From contig JAAXCW010000005.1 in the NCBI GenBank assembly GCA_013036095.1, positions 1 through 64,000 on the forward strand: a stretch of DNA of 64,000 nt, written 5' to 3'. This stretch comes from Vulcanimicrobiota bacterium (GTDB taxonomy: Bacteria > Vulcanimicrobiota > Vulcanimicrobiia > Vulcanimicrobiales > Vulcanimicrobiaceae). Shown here piece by piece: positions 1 through 8,694 of this stretch. The notes under the pieces were generated by a model that saw only the letters and a list, made by a program, of their open reading frames with translations, made no database searches and had not been told where the DNA came from. Numbering within the stretch: the first letter of the stretch is position 1; each line of letters opens with the position of its first letter. A program made the translations under genes and the position numbers.

Positions 1-1
1 C

Positions 2-1477
2 GGTGGCGGCGGCAGCCTACAAACCAACCAGTCGCAAATTCAGGTTACGCTAAAACCGGGAACGAGCAGCAACGACGCTGGACTCTTTGTTTCCATGTGG
101 CAATCGGGCCTCACCGGTCTGCGCGCTCGCGGTAGCGGCGGCGGTGGCGGTGGCAAAGTTTCACCCGAACGCCGGGCCCAAATGCGCAAATTGATGGGCG
201 CGCCGATTCCGGGTCTTCAGGCCTTCGGCCGCACGACCGATATCGTTTCGCGCGTTCTTTCGCAAGGACAGAACGAACTTTCGATTATGATCTACGGTCC
301 GGATCTGCAAACGCTCGACCGTATCGCGCGCTCGGCTCTGCCGGCGCTCTCGCAAATCCCGGGCATCAGTCAGCCGGACGTCAATACGACGCAAGCGCAG
401 CCGCAATTGAACGTGAAGATCGATCGCATCCGCGCCGCTTCGCTGGGGCTTTCAACAACCCAAATCTCGCAAGCGATCGACACGGCGACCAGCGGGTCGA
501 TTGCGACCTATCTTCAAGTCAGCGGAACGCAAGTTCCGGTTATCGTGCAACTGCCGCCAAGTCAGCGCCGCTCGTATCAATCGCTGGCGGGCTTGGCGAT
601 CACGGTGCCGGGGCAAGGAAATAGCTCGTCGCTTATCAGCAACGTTTCGCCGACACCCGGCCAGTCGTACACCCTCGGAACGATCCCGCTGCTGAGCGTC
701 GCGAGTGTCACCGTCGGTAGCGGTCCGTCTCAAACTACACGCATGGACAAACAGCGCGAGACGGAGATTACCGCGGGACTCAACGGCGGCGCCCTCGGCG
801 ATATTACAGCAGCCGCTGCGCGCATTATGGATCAAGTGACGATGCCGACCGGCTATCACTGGGGTTTTGGTCCCGGCAGCACGCAGCAGAGCAGCACGTT
901 CAGCAGTTTGGGACTCATCGTCATACTGGCGATTTTCCTCATTTACATGCTGCTGGCCGCGCAGTTCGAGTCGCTCCTGCATCCTCTGGTCATCATGACG
1001 GCTGTACCGTTGTCGCTTGCCGGCGTGGTATTAGCGCTCGTTCTCACGCATCGTTCGTTCGGGCTCACCGCATTCATCGGCGTGCTCATGCTCGTCGGCA
1101 TCGTGGTAAAAAATGCCATTCTGGTGGTCGAGTTTACCAATCAGTTGCGCCGGCAAGGCCGCAACGCGCGCGAAGCGCTCTTGGAAGCGGCGCCCTTGCG
1201 GTTGCGGCCGATCCTGATGACGACGCTCGCAACGGTCGGCGGCATGACTCCGCTCACGCTGGGATTGGAAGTCGGCAGCTCGAGTCAAGCGCCGTTAGGA
1301 ACGGTCGTCATCGGCGGCTTGCTGTGCTCGACCGCGCTTTCACTCATCGTCATTCCGACGCTGTATCTCTGGGTCGCTACGAAAATCGAACCGCGCTTCA
1401 CTCCGCGTCTCACTAAGGGTGACAGCCGCGTGCACGTCGGCGAAACACCGGCGCCTTCCGGCGCCCCCGCGAGCTAG
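2..1477 (+). CDS. RND efflux transporter, C-terminal part (AcrB/HAE1 family)
   Basis: The reading frame is open from the first bases of the window, so the gene starts outside it; 491 residues remain. This is the second half of an inner-membrane proton-driven RND pump of the kind that works with a periplasmic adaptor and an outer-membrane channel. The visible part has periplasmic porter/docking sequence (about residues 60-280) and then the last transmembrane block, with family-typical sequence such as LIYMLLAAQFESLLHPLVIM, GIVVKNAILVVEF and LRPILMTTLATVGGMTPL. A Ser/Gly-rich stretch near the start (GSGGGGGG) is unusual. The stop codon shares a CTAG with the stop of the convergent gene. Substrate cannot be told. 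Confidence 0.93.
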   Translation, partial: GGGGSLQTNQSQIQVTLKPGTSSNDAGLFVSMWQSGLTGLRARGSGGGGGGKVSPERRAQMRKLMGAPIPGLQAFGRTTDIVSRVLSQGQNELSIMIYGPDLQTLDRIARSALPALSQIPGISQPDVNTTQAQPQLNVKIDRIRAASLGLSTTQISQAIDTATSGSIATYLQVSGTQVPVIVQLPPSQRRSYQSLAGLAITVPGQGNSSSLISNVSPTPGQSYTLGTIPLLSVASVTVGSGPSQTTRMDKQRETEITAGLNGGALGDITAAAARIMDQVTMPTGYHWGFGPGSTQQSSTFSSLGLIVILAIFLIYMLLAAQFESLLHPLVIMTAVPLSLAGVVLALVLTHRSFGLTAFIGVLMLVGIVVKNAILVVEFTNQLRRQGRNAREALLEAAPLRLRPILMTTLATVGGMTPLTLGLEVGSSSQAPLGTVVIGGLLCSTALSLIVIPTLYLWVATKIEPRFTPRLTKGDSRVHVGETPAPSGAPAS

Positions 1478-2208
1478 CGGACAAAAAAGTACGCCGACAT
1501 TCCTACGCCGATGCACAGTACGACGATTCGTGTGATCGATGAAGGCACGCGCCGGAAAAAACGCGCGCCGAAGTAACCGCCCAGCATCGTAAAAACCGCC
1601 ATGAGCAGCGCGATCTGCCAGACAATGATGCCCGCGATGATGAACGGCACGAGCGCGACGCCGTTGATGGCCACCGAAAGCACCGTCTTCAAGCCGTTCA
1701 TGACGTTGAGATTCGGCAAACCTGAAAAAGACAGGATAGCGAGCATCAATATTCCAATGCCCGCGCCGAAATAGCCGCCGTAGACAGCGACCGCGAACTG
1801 CGCCGCGAGCTGCCACGGCGTGTGCGGGCGCGCCGAATCGTTCTTGTTCGTCAGCCACGGGCTGATGGCGAAGACGAGCGTCGCAAAAAGCAATAGCCAC
1901 GGAATCATCCGCTCGAAAATTGCGGGCGGCGTCTTGAGCAAGAGAATGGCACCCGCAAGCGAGCCGATCGAGCTCACGACCAGGGCCGGTACGAGCATGC
2001 GCCGGTATCCGCGGACTTCCTCGCGATAACCGCGCGCCGAAGCGACGACGCCCAGCCACATCGCCGTGTTGTTGGTAGCGTTAGCCGGAATAGCTGGAAC
2101 GCCGGTCAGAACCAATGCGGGAAACGTGAGAAAACTACCGCCGCCCGCTACGCTATTGATCGCGCCGCCTGCAAGCGCCGCCAAAATGAGAACGAGATAA
2201 TGGGTCAG
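1474..2208 (-). CDS. TauE/SafE-family sulfite exporter-like permease
   Basis: This is an integral membrane protein of about 244 residues with the family's repeated hydrophobic layout and the N-terminal signature AGGAINSVAGGGSFLTFPAL, followed by NATNNTAMWLG. Members move small organic or sulfur anions across the inner membrane; the substrate here is unknown. The start is uncertain. The frame stays open into the end of relA, but no ATG or GTG lies where the family begins. I chose CTG at 2208, five bases after the relA stop; TTG at 2184 is the alternative. It is probably cotranscribed and translationally coupled with relA. Confidence 0.85.
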   Translation of the reverse strand: MTHYLVLILAALAGGAINSVAGGGSFLTFPALVLTGVPAIPANATNNTAMWLGVVASARGYREEVRGYRRMLVPALVVSSIGSLAGAILLLKTPPAIFERMIPWLLLFATLVFAISPWLTNKNDSARPHTPWQLAAQFAVAVYGGYFGAGIGILMLAILSFSGLPNLNVMNGLKTVLSVAINGVALVPFIIAGIIVWQIALLMAVFTMLGGYFGARFFRRVPSSITRIVVLCIGVGMSAYFFVR

Positions 2209-2212
2209 AGCG

Positions 2213-4381
2213 CTACGACGACGCCTTCGTCTCGCGCTTCGTGACACGATAGACGCGGCGGACGTCTTTGAGCGTTTCGAGCTTCCGCAGAATCTTGTGC
2301 AAGTGGTCCAAATCGTGGATCTGGACGGTGAGACTGACGACTGCATGGCGGTCGCGCTTGACGCGCGCGGTGACCGAGCTGACGGCGGTCTTCAGCTCGG
2401 CGAAGACAGCCATGACGTCCTGCAGCAGCGCAGGACGATCGAGCGCCTCGACCTCGATGTCGACCGCATGCGTAATCTCCGTCTTGCCGACCCAACTCGC
2501 TTCAAGCATGCGCTCGGGAGTAGCCGTCATGTAGGCGACGTTCGGACAATCGGCGCGGTGCACCGAGACGCCCTTGCCGATCGTCACGTAACCGACAATA
2601 TGGTCGCCGGGCACCGGGCTGCAGCATTTCGAAAGCCGCACGAGCACGTCGTCAACGCCGGCGATGCGAATGCCGCTGCTCTTCCGGACCGTGCGGCGTG
2701 AAACCGACGGCGGACGCGCAATGGTGTCGAACTCGACGACTTTGGAAGTCTTGAGCTCTTCTTTGATGCGGTTGATAACCGAGAGCGCGGACGCGTCGCC
2801 GAAACCGATCGCCGCGAAGAGATCGCTCGGAGCAGTGTAATTCATGCGCCGCGCGATGCGCTCGATCAATTCGCCGCGAAGCACTTCGAAACCGATGTGA
2901 CGGCGCGCGAGCTCGCGTTCGACCGCCTCTTGTCCGGCGAGCACGTTCTCTTCACGCCGCTCTTTGCGGAACCACTGTTTGATCTTGTGCTTTGCGCTGC
3001 TGGTTTTGACGGTCGAGAGCCAGTCGAGCGACGGCCGTCCGCTCGATTTGTTGACCAGAATCTCGCAGATGTCGCCGTTCTGCAGCGTCGAGTCGAGCGG
3101 AACGATGCGACCGTTGACGCGCGCGCCGACGCAGTGGTTGCCCACGTCGGTGTGCACGGCGTAGGCAAAATCGAGCGGCGTGCCGCCGGCCGGCATGCTG
3201 AAAACGTCTCCCCGCGGCGAAAAGATGAAGACTTGCGAATCGAACAGGTCGAGCTTGAGGTTTTCCATGAAGACCCGCGAGTCGCGCATGTCTTTCTGCC
3301 ACTCGAGCAGCGCGCGCAGCCACGACAGTTTGTTCTCGAACTGGTCGGCCTTGCCGCCCTCTTTGTAGCGCCAGTGCGCGGCGATCCCATACTCGCTGGT
3401 GCGGTGCATCTCCCAAGTGCGAATTTGAATTTCGAGCGCTTCACCTTCCGGCCCGACGACGGTCGTGTGCAGCGACTGGTACATGTTGGGCTTGGGCATC
3501 GCGATGTAGTCTTTGAAGCGGCCCGGCAGCGGAGTCCAGAGCGCGTGTACTGCGCCGAGCGCAGCGTAACAGTCTTTGACCGAATCAACGATGATGCGGA
3601 TCGCCGTTAAATCATAAATCGTGGAAAAATCGCGCCCGGTCTTCATCTTCGTGTAGATCGAGTAGAAATGTTTGGGCCGTCCCTCGATCTTCGCGTTCAC
3701 GCCCAGGACCTCGAACTCGGCGTTGAGTTTGGTAATGACCGACGAAACGACGCCTTCGCGTTCTTTGCGGGTCTTGGCGACACGCTCGACGATCTCGCGG
3801 TAGCGCTCCGGATCCAGCACGCGCAGGCAGAGATCTTCCATGTCCCACTTGATCTTCCAAATCCCCAAGCGGTGCGCGATCGGCGTGTAGATGTCGAGCG
3901 TTTCGCGCGCTATCGCCAGTTGTTTGGCCGGCGGCAAACTCGAGAGCGTACGCATGTTGTGCAGGCGGTCGGCGAGCTTGATGATGATGACGCGGATGTC
4001 TTTGGCCATCGCCATGAACATCTTGCGCAGGTTCTCGACCTGCGCTTCTTCTTTCGATTGATACGGAATGCGCGTGAGCTTGGTGACGCCGTCGACCAGG
4101 CTCGCGATCTCTTTCCCGAATTCGGCCGCGACTTGCTCGGTGGTGATGCTCGTGTCTTCCACGACGTCGTGCAGCAGAGCAGCGGCGATCGTCTGCCGGT
4201 CCATCTCAAGCTCGGCCAGTATGCCGGCGACGGCCAGCGGATGTTCGACGTAGGACTCACCCGAGGCGCGCCGTTGCCCTTCGTGCGCCTGGACCGCAGT
4301 AGAGTACACGCGCTCAAGCCATGCGACGTCGAGCGACGAGTCGTAGGTCTTGACGGCTGCTGCGAGCTCCTCAAAGGTCAT
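2213..4381 (-). CDS. relA: Bifunctional (p)ppGpp synthetase/hydrolase RelA/SpoT
   Basis: This is a cytosolic stringent-response enzyme of 722 residues, the usual length. It has the HD hydrolase domain (HDVVED at about residues 71-76, with H47 before it), the synthetase domain (GRPKHFYSIY and YDLTAIRIIVDS), then TGS (DVFSMPAGGTPLDFAYAVHT) and a C-terminal ACT domain. The synthetase loop reads RFKDYIA, the RxKD signature of bifunctional Rel/SpoT proteins rather than the ExDD of synthetase-only RelA, and the HD motif is intact, so both activities are expected. An ATG lies six codons upstream (4399), but only the one at 4381 has a Shine-Dalgarno-like GGAAG at good spacing. Confidence 0.97.
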   Translation of the reverse strand: MTFEELAAAVKTYDSSLDVAWLERVYSTAVQAHEGQRRASGESYVEHPLAVAGILAELEMDRQTIAAALLHDVVEDTSITTEQVAAEFGKEIASLVDGVTKLTRIPYQSKEEAQVENLRKMFMAMAKDIRVIIIKLADRLHNMRTLSSLPPAKQLAIARETLDIYTPIAHRLGIWKIKWDMEDLCLRVLDPERYREIVERVAKTRKEREGVVSSVITKLNAEFEVLGVNAKIEGRPKHFYSIYTKMKTGRDFSTIYDLTAIRIIVDSVKDCYAALGAVHALWTPLPGRFKDYIAMPKPNMYQSLHTTVVGPEGEALEIQIRTWEMHRTSEYGIAAHWRYKEGGKADQFENKLSWLRALLEWQKDMRDSRVFMENLKLDLFDSQVFIFSPRGDVFSMPAGGTPLDFAYAVHTDVGNHCVGARVNGRIVPLDSTLQNGDICEILVNKSSGRPSLDWLSTVKTSSAKHKIKQWFRKERREENVLAGQEAVERELARRHIGFEVLRGELIERIARRMNYTAPSDLFAAIGFGDASALSVINRIKEELKTSKVVEFDTIARPPSVSRRTVRKSSGIRIAGVDDVLVRLSKCCSPVPGDHIVGYVTIGKGVSVHRADCPNVAYMTATPERMLEASWVGKTEITHAVDIEVEALDRPALLQDVMAVFAELKTAVSSVTARVKRDRHAVVSLTVQIHDLDHLHKILRKLETLKDVRRVYRVTKRETKASS

Positions 4382-4429
4382 GATACTTCCGTTTATCATG
4401 CCACAGGGCCGGGGCCAAAGGCAAAGCCG

Positions 4430-4900
4430 CTAGGTGAAAAAGACGAGCGCGATCTTGCCGTCGGGCTGAAGCGCAAATTTCATGTCGATGCTGCCGTGTT
4501 CGCAGGTCATCGTGTAGACGTAAATGTGGATGCCTTTGGCGAGACTGACGCCCCGGAAGGTCGCGCTTTGCAGCGCGCCGAGCGCCGCGAGCGCTTTTTC
4601 AGAAGCGGTCAGGACGTCGTCGCTCAATTGGGCGTTGACGTCGTCGGAATAACGGCTGCGGTCGACCGTGCCGCCTTGCCAGGCGACGAACTGCTGCAGC
4701 GCCAGCTTGCGGATCTTCGGATCTTCAGGTGCGGGCTTGGGCGAAGGCAGCGGCGGCGGCGAGTTCTCAGCCGGCGGCGCCGAGAGTTCGGCGGAAGGCG
4801 CGGGAGACGGCGAAGCCTGCACGGTCTGCGCGTGCAGGGTCCTCACAGGTAGGAGCGCCACGCCCGCGGCGAAGGCGAGAAAAATCAAGCTGCGTTTCAT
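4430..4900 (-). CDS. Secreted hypothetical protein with Pro/Ser-rich linker
   Basis: I do not recognise a family. The 156-residue product has a clear signal peptide (MKRSLIFLAFAAGVALLPV..LHAQ), then a Pro/Ser/Ala-rich linker of about 35 residues, then a small domain of about 100 residues with mixed helix and strand (…LALQQFVAWQGGTVDRSRY…, ending in alternating hydrophobic strands). Two-thirds of the way along, TFRGVSLAKGIHIYVYTM and then CEHGSIDMKFAL look like the strands of a DUF3887-like small beta fold, but that is a weak resemblance. It lies 3 bp after apt on the same strand, so it is probably cotranscribed with it. Periplasmic or surface location is inferred. Confidence 0.7.
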   Translation of the reverse strand: MKRSLIFLAFAAGVALLPVRTLHAQTVQASPSPAPSAELSAPPAENSPPPLPSPKPAPEDPKIRKLALQQFVAWQGGTVDRSRYSDDVNAQLSDDVLTASEKALAALGALQSATFRGVSLAKGIHIYVYTMTCEHGSIDMKFALQPDGKIALVFFT

Positions 4901-4902
4901 CT

Positions 4903-5415
4903 TTAGTACGTGATGAACGAGGTAACGTCGGCGCCCTTCAAAGCGTCTCGCCCTTTGAGGGCTTCCAGCTCGATCAGAAACGCGAACCCGGCGATTTGAG
5001 CGCCCAAGCGTTCGAGCAAGCGGCGCGTCGCCGCGGCGGTCCCGCCGGTTGCGAGTAAATCGTCCACGACGAGCACGCGGTCGCCGTCGCCAAGCGCATC
5101 GGCATGCACCTCGAGCGAGTTCGTGCCGTACTCAAGCGCGTAGGATTCGCTGAGCTTGCTGTAGGGCAGCTTGCCGGGCTTGCGCACCGGAACGAAGCCG
5201 GCGCCTATCGCGTAGGCCAAGGGCGCGCCGAGCATATATCCGCGCGCCTCGATGCCGACGACGTGATTGATCCCCGCCTGCTTGTATTTATCTACAAAGA
5301 GATCGATCGCAGCCTTGAAGGCTTGCTTGTCCTTGAGCAGTGGGGTAATGTCACGGAACAGGATCCCGGGCAACGGGAAATCCGGGATAGCGCGGATGTA
5401 GGTCTGAATTTCCAC
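4903..5415 (-). CDS. apt: Adenine phosphoribosyltransferase
   Basis: The 170-residue enzyme salvages adenine to AMP with PRPP in the cytosol. The family sequence is clear: YIRAIPDFPLPGILFRDITPLL at the N-terminus, GIEARGYMLGAPLAYAIGAG, and the PRPP-binding loop VLVVDDLLATGGTAAA. The frame is open further upstream, but family members begin just before SYIRDIPDFP, so I take the GTG at 5415. A GGAAG lies about 12 bases upstream. It lies 72 bp from, and divergent to, the TonB-like gene. Nothing looks unusual. Confidence 0.95.
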   Translation of the reverse strand: MEIQTYIRAIPDFPLPGILFRDITPLLKDKQAFKAAIDLFVDKYKQAGINHVVGIEARGYMLGAPLAYAIGAGFVPVRKPGKLPYSKLSESYALEYGTNSLEVHADALGDGDRVLVVDDLLATGGTAAATRRLLERLGAQIAGFAFLIELEALKGRDALKGADVTSFITY

Positions 5416-5490
5416 GGAGCACGGGCTTCCGCGAGCCGGCACATGCGGCCTTTCCGTTGTTCTTGGGGATGATCTAAAGCTGGGACTTCC

Positions 5491-6327
5491 ATGAATCACA
5501 CCGGACAGGGCAAGCACGCGCGGGAAGCGCCCGCGGAGGAGCAGCCATTTTCACTGCTCACCCAAGACGATCACCGCCAGCGGATGGTGATGGCCTTTGC
5601 CGCTGCCTTGGCATTGGAGATGGTTCTCGCACAATTGATCCCATGGCGCAACTCGACAATTCCCCCCGAACAGCCCGAGGTCATCACGATTGCGAAGATC
5701 GTGCGCATCCAGCACAAACCGACGCCTTCGCCTAAGCCGATAGTGCACGCGCACGTGATCGCGCCGACGAACGTTCAGCCCAAGGTGGTCAATCCCGGAA
5801 AGCCCTCGGAGAATCAGCATATCCGGCGCGTGGCCTCGGCGCGGCCGATGGTCCGAACGAAGTACCACAAGGCGCCCGCCCTTGTCCACGTTCCGACGGG
5901 CGGACAGGGCGCCGGCAGCAGCAAGTCGGCCAAAGCTGCGACCGGAGGCGTCGGTACAGGCGGAACGGGCACGGGCGAGAGCGGAACCGGAACCGGCACC
6001 GGCGGCGCTCCCGCTGCGCACGAACCGTGCGGCTACGTGGATTTCATTCCTTACGATCAGCCGACCACCGACAGCAGCACGGGACACGTATGGGAGCACA
6101 TCTCGATGACGGTCCGTTTCCCCGACGGTACCGCTCAAAGCATCGACCTGGATTACCCATGGTACTACGCGTCGAATTCCGTCGACCCGTTCAGAATAAC
6201 CACCGCGAAAACGGCGCTCTTCCAATTCCCGCCGTCGGGCCAAAGCGTGCCCGCGCTCGTGCAGTATGTGATGGATCACACGACTCCCGGCGGCAACACC
6301 AAGCTCAAGGTGTGCCCAACAGGCTAA
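5491..6327 (+). CDS. TonB-like energy-transducer-type protein
   Basis: The 278-residue protein has TonB-like architecture: a cytosolic N-terminus, one membrane span (about residues 31-52, MVMAFAAALALEMVLAQLIP), a Pro/Lys-rich stretch (PTPSPKP, about 70-100), a Gly/Thr repeat linker (about 135-175) and a C-terminal domain of about 100 residues ending at KLKVCPTG. TonB proteins carry proton-motive-force energy to outer-membrane receptors such as the one at 54.4-58.5 kb. The C-terminal domain does not match the TonB C-terminal motif clearly, so a TonB/TolA-like role is an inference from layout. A short hairpin (6325-6343) lies just after the stop. Confidence 0.6.
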   Translation: MNHTGQGKHAREAPAEEQPFSLLTQDDHRQRMVMAFAAALALEMVLAQLIPWRNSTIPPEQPEVITIAKIVRIQHKPTPSPKPIVHAHVIAPTNVQPKVVNPGKPSENQHIRRVASARPMVRTKYHKAPALVHVPTGGQGAGSSKSAKAATGGVGTGGTGTGESGTGTGTGGAPAAHEPCGYVDFIPYDQPTTDSSTGHVWEHISMTVRFPDGTAQSIDLDYPWYYASNSVDPFRITTAKTALFQFPPSGQSVPALVQYVMDHTTPGGNTKLKVCPTG

Positions 6328-6399
6328 CTTTCTTTAAGTTAGTGAAACCCGCTTAGCAAGAGAGCGGTTAAATCTCTTATGTGTCGTAGGAAAGGGCCT

Positions 6400-7104
6400 A
6401 TGCGGCCATGGTATTTTGCATTGCTCGCAGCGCTTTCGCTGACGGGCTGCATCGACGCGACAACCGTTAGCAGCCACAACGTTGAGATGCGGGTCCACCG
6501 CACGCTCCCGGCCGGCAGCGCCGCGCAATTGAGCGTCGTGAACGTCTCGGGTTCGATCAACGTCATCGCATGGGATCGTCCGAACGTCGACGTGAGCGCG
6601 CTCGTCTACGGAGTCGACCGGGCCGCGGTCGACCGGACGCACGTGATTACGCAAGGCGGTTCTCATATGACCGTCAAGACCGAGTACGAGAGCGGCGGCA
6701 TGTTTGGAAATAACCACGGCGCGGAGGTCGATTACACGATTCGCGTTCCAAAGACACTCCCGGTTTCTGTCACCAACATCAGCGGACCGACAACGCTCAC
6801 GGGCCTAGCCGGAGACGTCGACGCAAGTGAGATCAGCGGGCGGCTCGATGCTACGCTCGGGCGTCTCGCCGGAACGCGCAGCGTTCATATGAACGCCATC
6901 AGCGGGCGCATTACCGTGCGGATCGCGCGCGACAGCAATGCGCGCGTGAACGCCAGCACGCTCAGCGGTTCCGTCAATCTGTTTTTTCCGTCGGACACTC
7001 ATCAAGGCGTCGTCGGAAATTCCGCCACCGGGCGGCTCGGCAAAGGCACATCGTCGTTGACTCTTCACACCGTCAGCGGACCGATCGCTGTAGAACCGGA
7101 GTAA
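6400..7104 (+). CDS. Lipoprotein with DUF4097-like beta-strand repeats
   Basis: The product is a 234-residue lipoprotein with lipobox LTGC near residue 17. The mature part is a repetitive beta structure: short units such as VVNVSGSINVIAWDRPNVDV, VTNISGPTTLTGL, ASEISGRLDATLG, MNAISGRITVRI, ASTLSGSVNLFF and LHTVSGPIAVEPE all share xxSGxxxx spacing. This is typical of DUF4097/DUF4098 'adhesin-like' beta-solenoid proteins of the envelope. I start at the ATG at 6400, not at 6379, because AGGAAAGG sits just upstream of it. It is followed six bases later by the GH18-like gene, so the two are likely one operon. Confidence 0.8.
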   Translation: MRPWYFALLAALSLTGCIDATTVSSHNVEMRVHRTLPAGSAAQLSVVNVSGSINVIAWDRPNVDVSALVYGVDRAAVDRTHVITQGGSHMTVKTEYESGGMFGNNHGAEVDYTIRVPKTLPVSVTNISGPTTLTGLAGDVDASEISGRLDATLGRLAGTRSVHMNAISGRITVRIARDSNARVNASTLSGSVNLFFPSDTHQGVVGNSATGRLGKGTSSLTLHTVSGPIAVEPE

Positions 7105-7110
7105 GCTCTT

Positions 7111-8628
7111 ATGAATATCCGCAGCATCGCGCTGGCTGCAACGGCGGCTCTCGCACTAGCAGGATGCGCCACTCGCAACGTGACGCCGCCGGCGCCGGGT
7201 AAGCTTCAACTGGGGGCTCCGCTTTCTTTCGTTAAGGCGGCGTACGTCGACGCGTTCGCAACCGGAGCGGTTGGCCAAATTACCGCATCGGGCTGGCAAA
7301 CCCCCAATATTTTGGTCATCGCGTTCGCGGATCCGACGACGGCGTCAAGCAATGCGACGATTGCGAGTGCTCTGAGCACCGCAGCAACGAACCGGCCGGC
7401 CTCGGCGAGCGGAAATGCGACGTTCTTGAGCATCGGCGGCGCAACCGTCGTTCCATCTTCGTGGCCGCAATCGCCCGCCACGCTCGCCGCGAACATGACC
7501 GCGCAGATCAACGCTTACAACGCCGGGCTCACCGGTAACAATCAAGTCGCCGGCGTCGATCTCGACCTCGAAAACGGGTTCACCTCTGCCACGGTCAACA
7601 GCATCGCGCAGGCGATGAAATCGCAAGTGCTCGCCAACGGCAAGCCGTTGCTGGTTTCGATCGCCCCGCAAGTCGTGGGCGTCACGGGCGTCAACGTCGA
7701 CGCCACCAGCCCGACAAATCTCGGACTGAGCGCAGGCGGCATCAATAACAACTTCGGCCTCGCCGTTCAGAATGGCTTTGTCGACGACATTTTAGCGCAG
7801 ACCTACAATACGGGCCCCACCGGCATCGTGCTCAACAACGTCACCAACACGAACGGCCAAGTCGTCAACGGCATCAACGAAAGCAACATCCTCTTCGCTC
7901 AAGGAATCGCGCAAGCGCTCAACAGCGCCGTGCAGACCAGCTGTGCATCAGCCACGACGCTCTGCATTCCAGCAACGGCGAAGATTCTCGTCGGCGAGCC
8001 CGTCAATCAAGGCGCCGGCGGCACGTACACGATCTTCAACCCAACCGCGCCGGCGGCTCCGCCGGTTCAGTACGACCAGACGGCCATCTTGAGCACGCTC
8101 GCGAGCGAACTGAATTACATCTTCTCGGGCAACCGGCCGCTCTACTCGCACATCACGGGCGTGGCGGTTTGGCAACTCGGAAACGATTACGCGCCCCGTC
8201 TCTACGGCGACGCGTACGCGGTTAACGGCGGCTTCAGCACGCGGATCTTCGGAGCGGCGGCGCCCCCGGCGGGTCCGAACATTCTGCTGCAGCTGACCAA
8301 CAATTCTTCCAGCACTTCAGAAGTGACAACGCTGATCACAGCGGCGCAAGCCTACTACCCGTTCCCGTCCGTCAATCCGTCGAGCTTCACCGTGTGGTGC
8401 ACGCAAGCGGCGAGCAGCGGCACGTGCCCGGATAGTTTCATCCTCGACACGATTGGGGCCGGAACGTTCACCGTGCAGGTTACGCCGAGCACCGGCGTCG
8501 CGTGGCTCTGTCCCGCTAACGCCAACGGCATCGGGCCCAACAGCACGGTGACGCTGACCAGCGGTATCCATTACAACTTGCAAGTCAACAACGACTTCAA
8601 GTCGTGCGCCTTCGGAACAATTCCTTAG
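7111..8628 (+). CDS. GH18-like (chitinase-type) lipoprotein
   Basis: This 505-residue envelope protein has a lipobox (LALAGC, Cys19). The sequence AGVDLDLENG at residues 147-156 matches the DxDxE catalytic motif of glycoside hydrolase family 18 (D150, D152, E154, the last being the acid/base), preceded by an SIGG strand (residues 107-110) and followed by LLVSIAPQV, FVDDILAQTYN and GVAVWQLGND, which fit the later strands of the barrel. The last 120 residues form an extra beta-rich domain. A chitin- or peptidoglycan-like beta-1,4 GlcNAc substrate would be expected from the family; the actual substrate is unknown. Confidence 0.8.
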   Translation: MNIRSIALAATAALALAGCATRNVTPPAPGKLQLGAPLSFVKAAYVDAFATGAVGQITASGWQTPNILVIAFADPTTASSNATIASALSTAATNRPASASGNATFLSIGGATVVPSSWPQSPATLAANMTAQINAYNAGLTGNNQVAGVDLDLENGFTSATVNSIAQAMKSQVLANGKPLLVSIAPQVVGVTGVNVDATSPTNLGLSAGGINNNFGLAVQNGFVDDILAQTYNTGPTGIVLNNVTNTNGQVVNGINESNILFAQGIAQALNSAVQTSCASATTLCIPATAKILVGEPVNQGAGGTYTIFNPTAPAAPPVQYDQTAILSTLASELNYIFSGNRPLYSHITGVAVWQLGNDYAPRLYGDAYAVNGGFSTRIFGAAAPPAGPNILLQLTNNSSSTSEVTTLITAAQAYYPFPSVNPSSFTVWCTQAASSGTCPDSFILDTIGAGTFTVQVTPSTGVAWLCPANANGIGPNSTVTLTSGIHYNLQVNNDFKSCAFGTIP

Positions 8629-8659
8629 CAAGACCCTTTCTAAATAAGGCGCTCGTCGG

Positions 8660-8690
8660 GATAGCCTCTCACAGACTTGTGGAGGCTATC
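8660..8690 (+). promoter_or_regulatory. Hairpin that is both terminator-like and covers the next gene's ribosome binding site
   Basis: GATAGCCTC (8660-8668) pairs with GAGGCTATC (8682-8690), and CACA (8670-8673) pairs with TGTG (8678-8681), leaving a 4-base loop. It is followed by TCTTTT, so it can end transcription of the GH18-like gene. The 3' arm holds the GGAGG (8681-8685) that is the only good ribosome binding site for the TTG start at 8695, so a folded hairpin would also hide it. Confidence 0.6.
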
Positions 8691-8694
8691 TCTT

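Noticed and set aside
2897..4852. Long plus-strand open frames opposite relA
   Set aside because: They are antisense shadows of a well-conserved gene in high-GC DNA, without family resemblance or ribosome binding sites.
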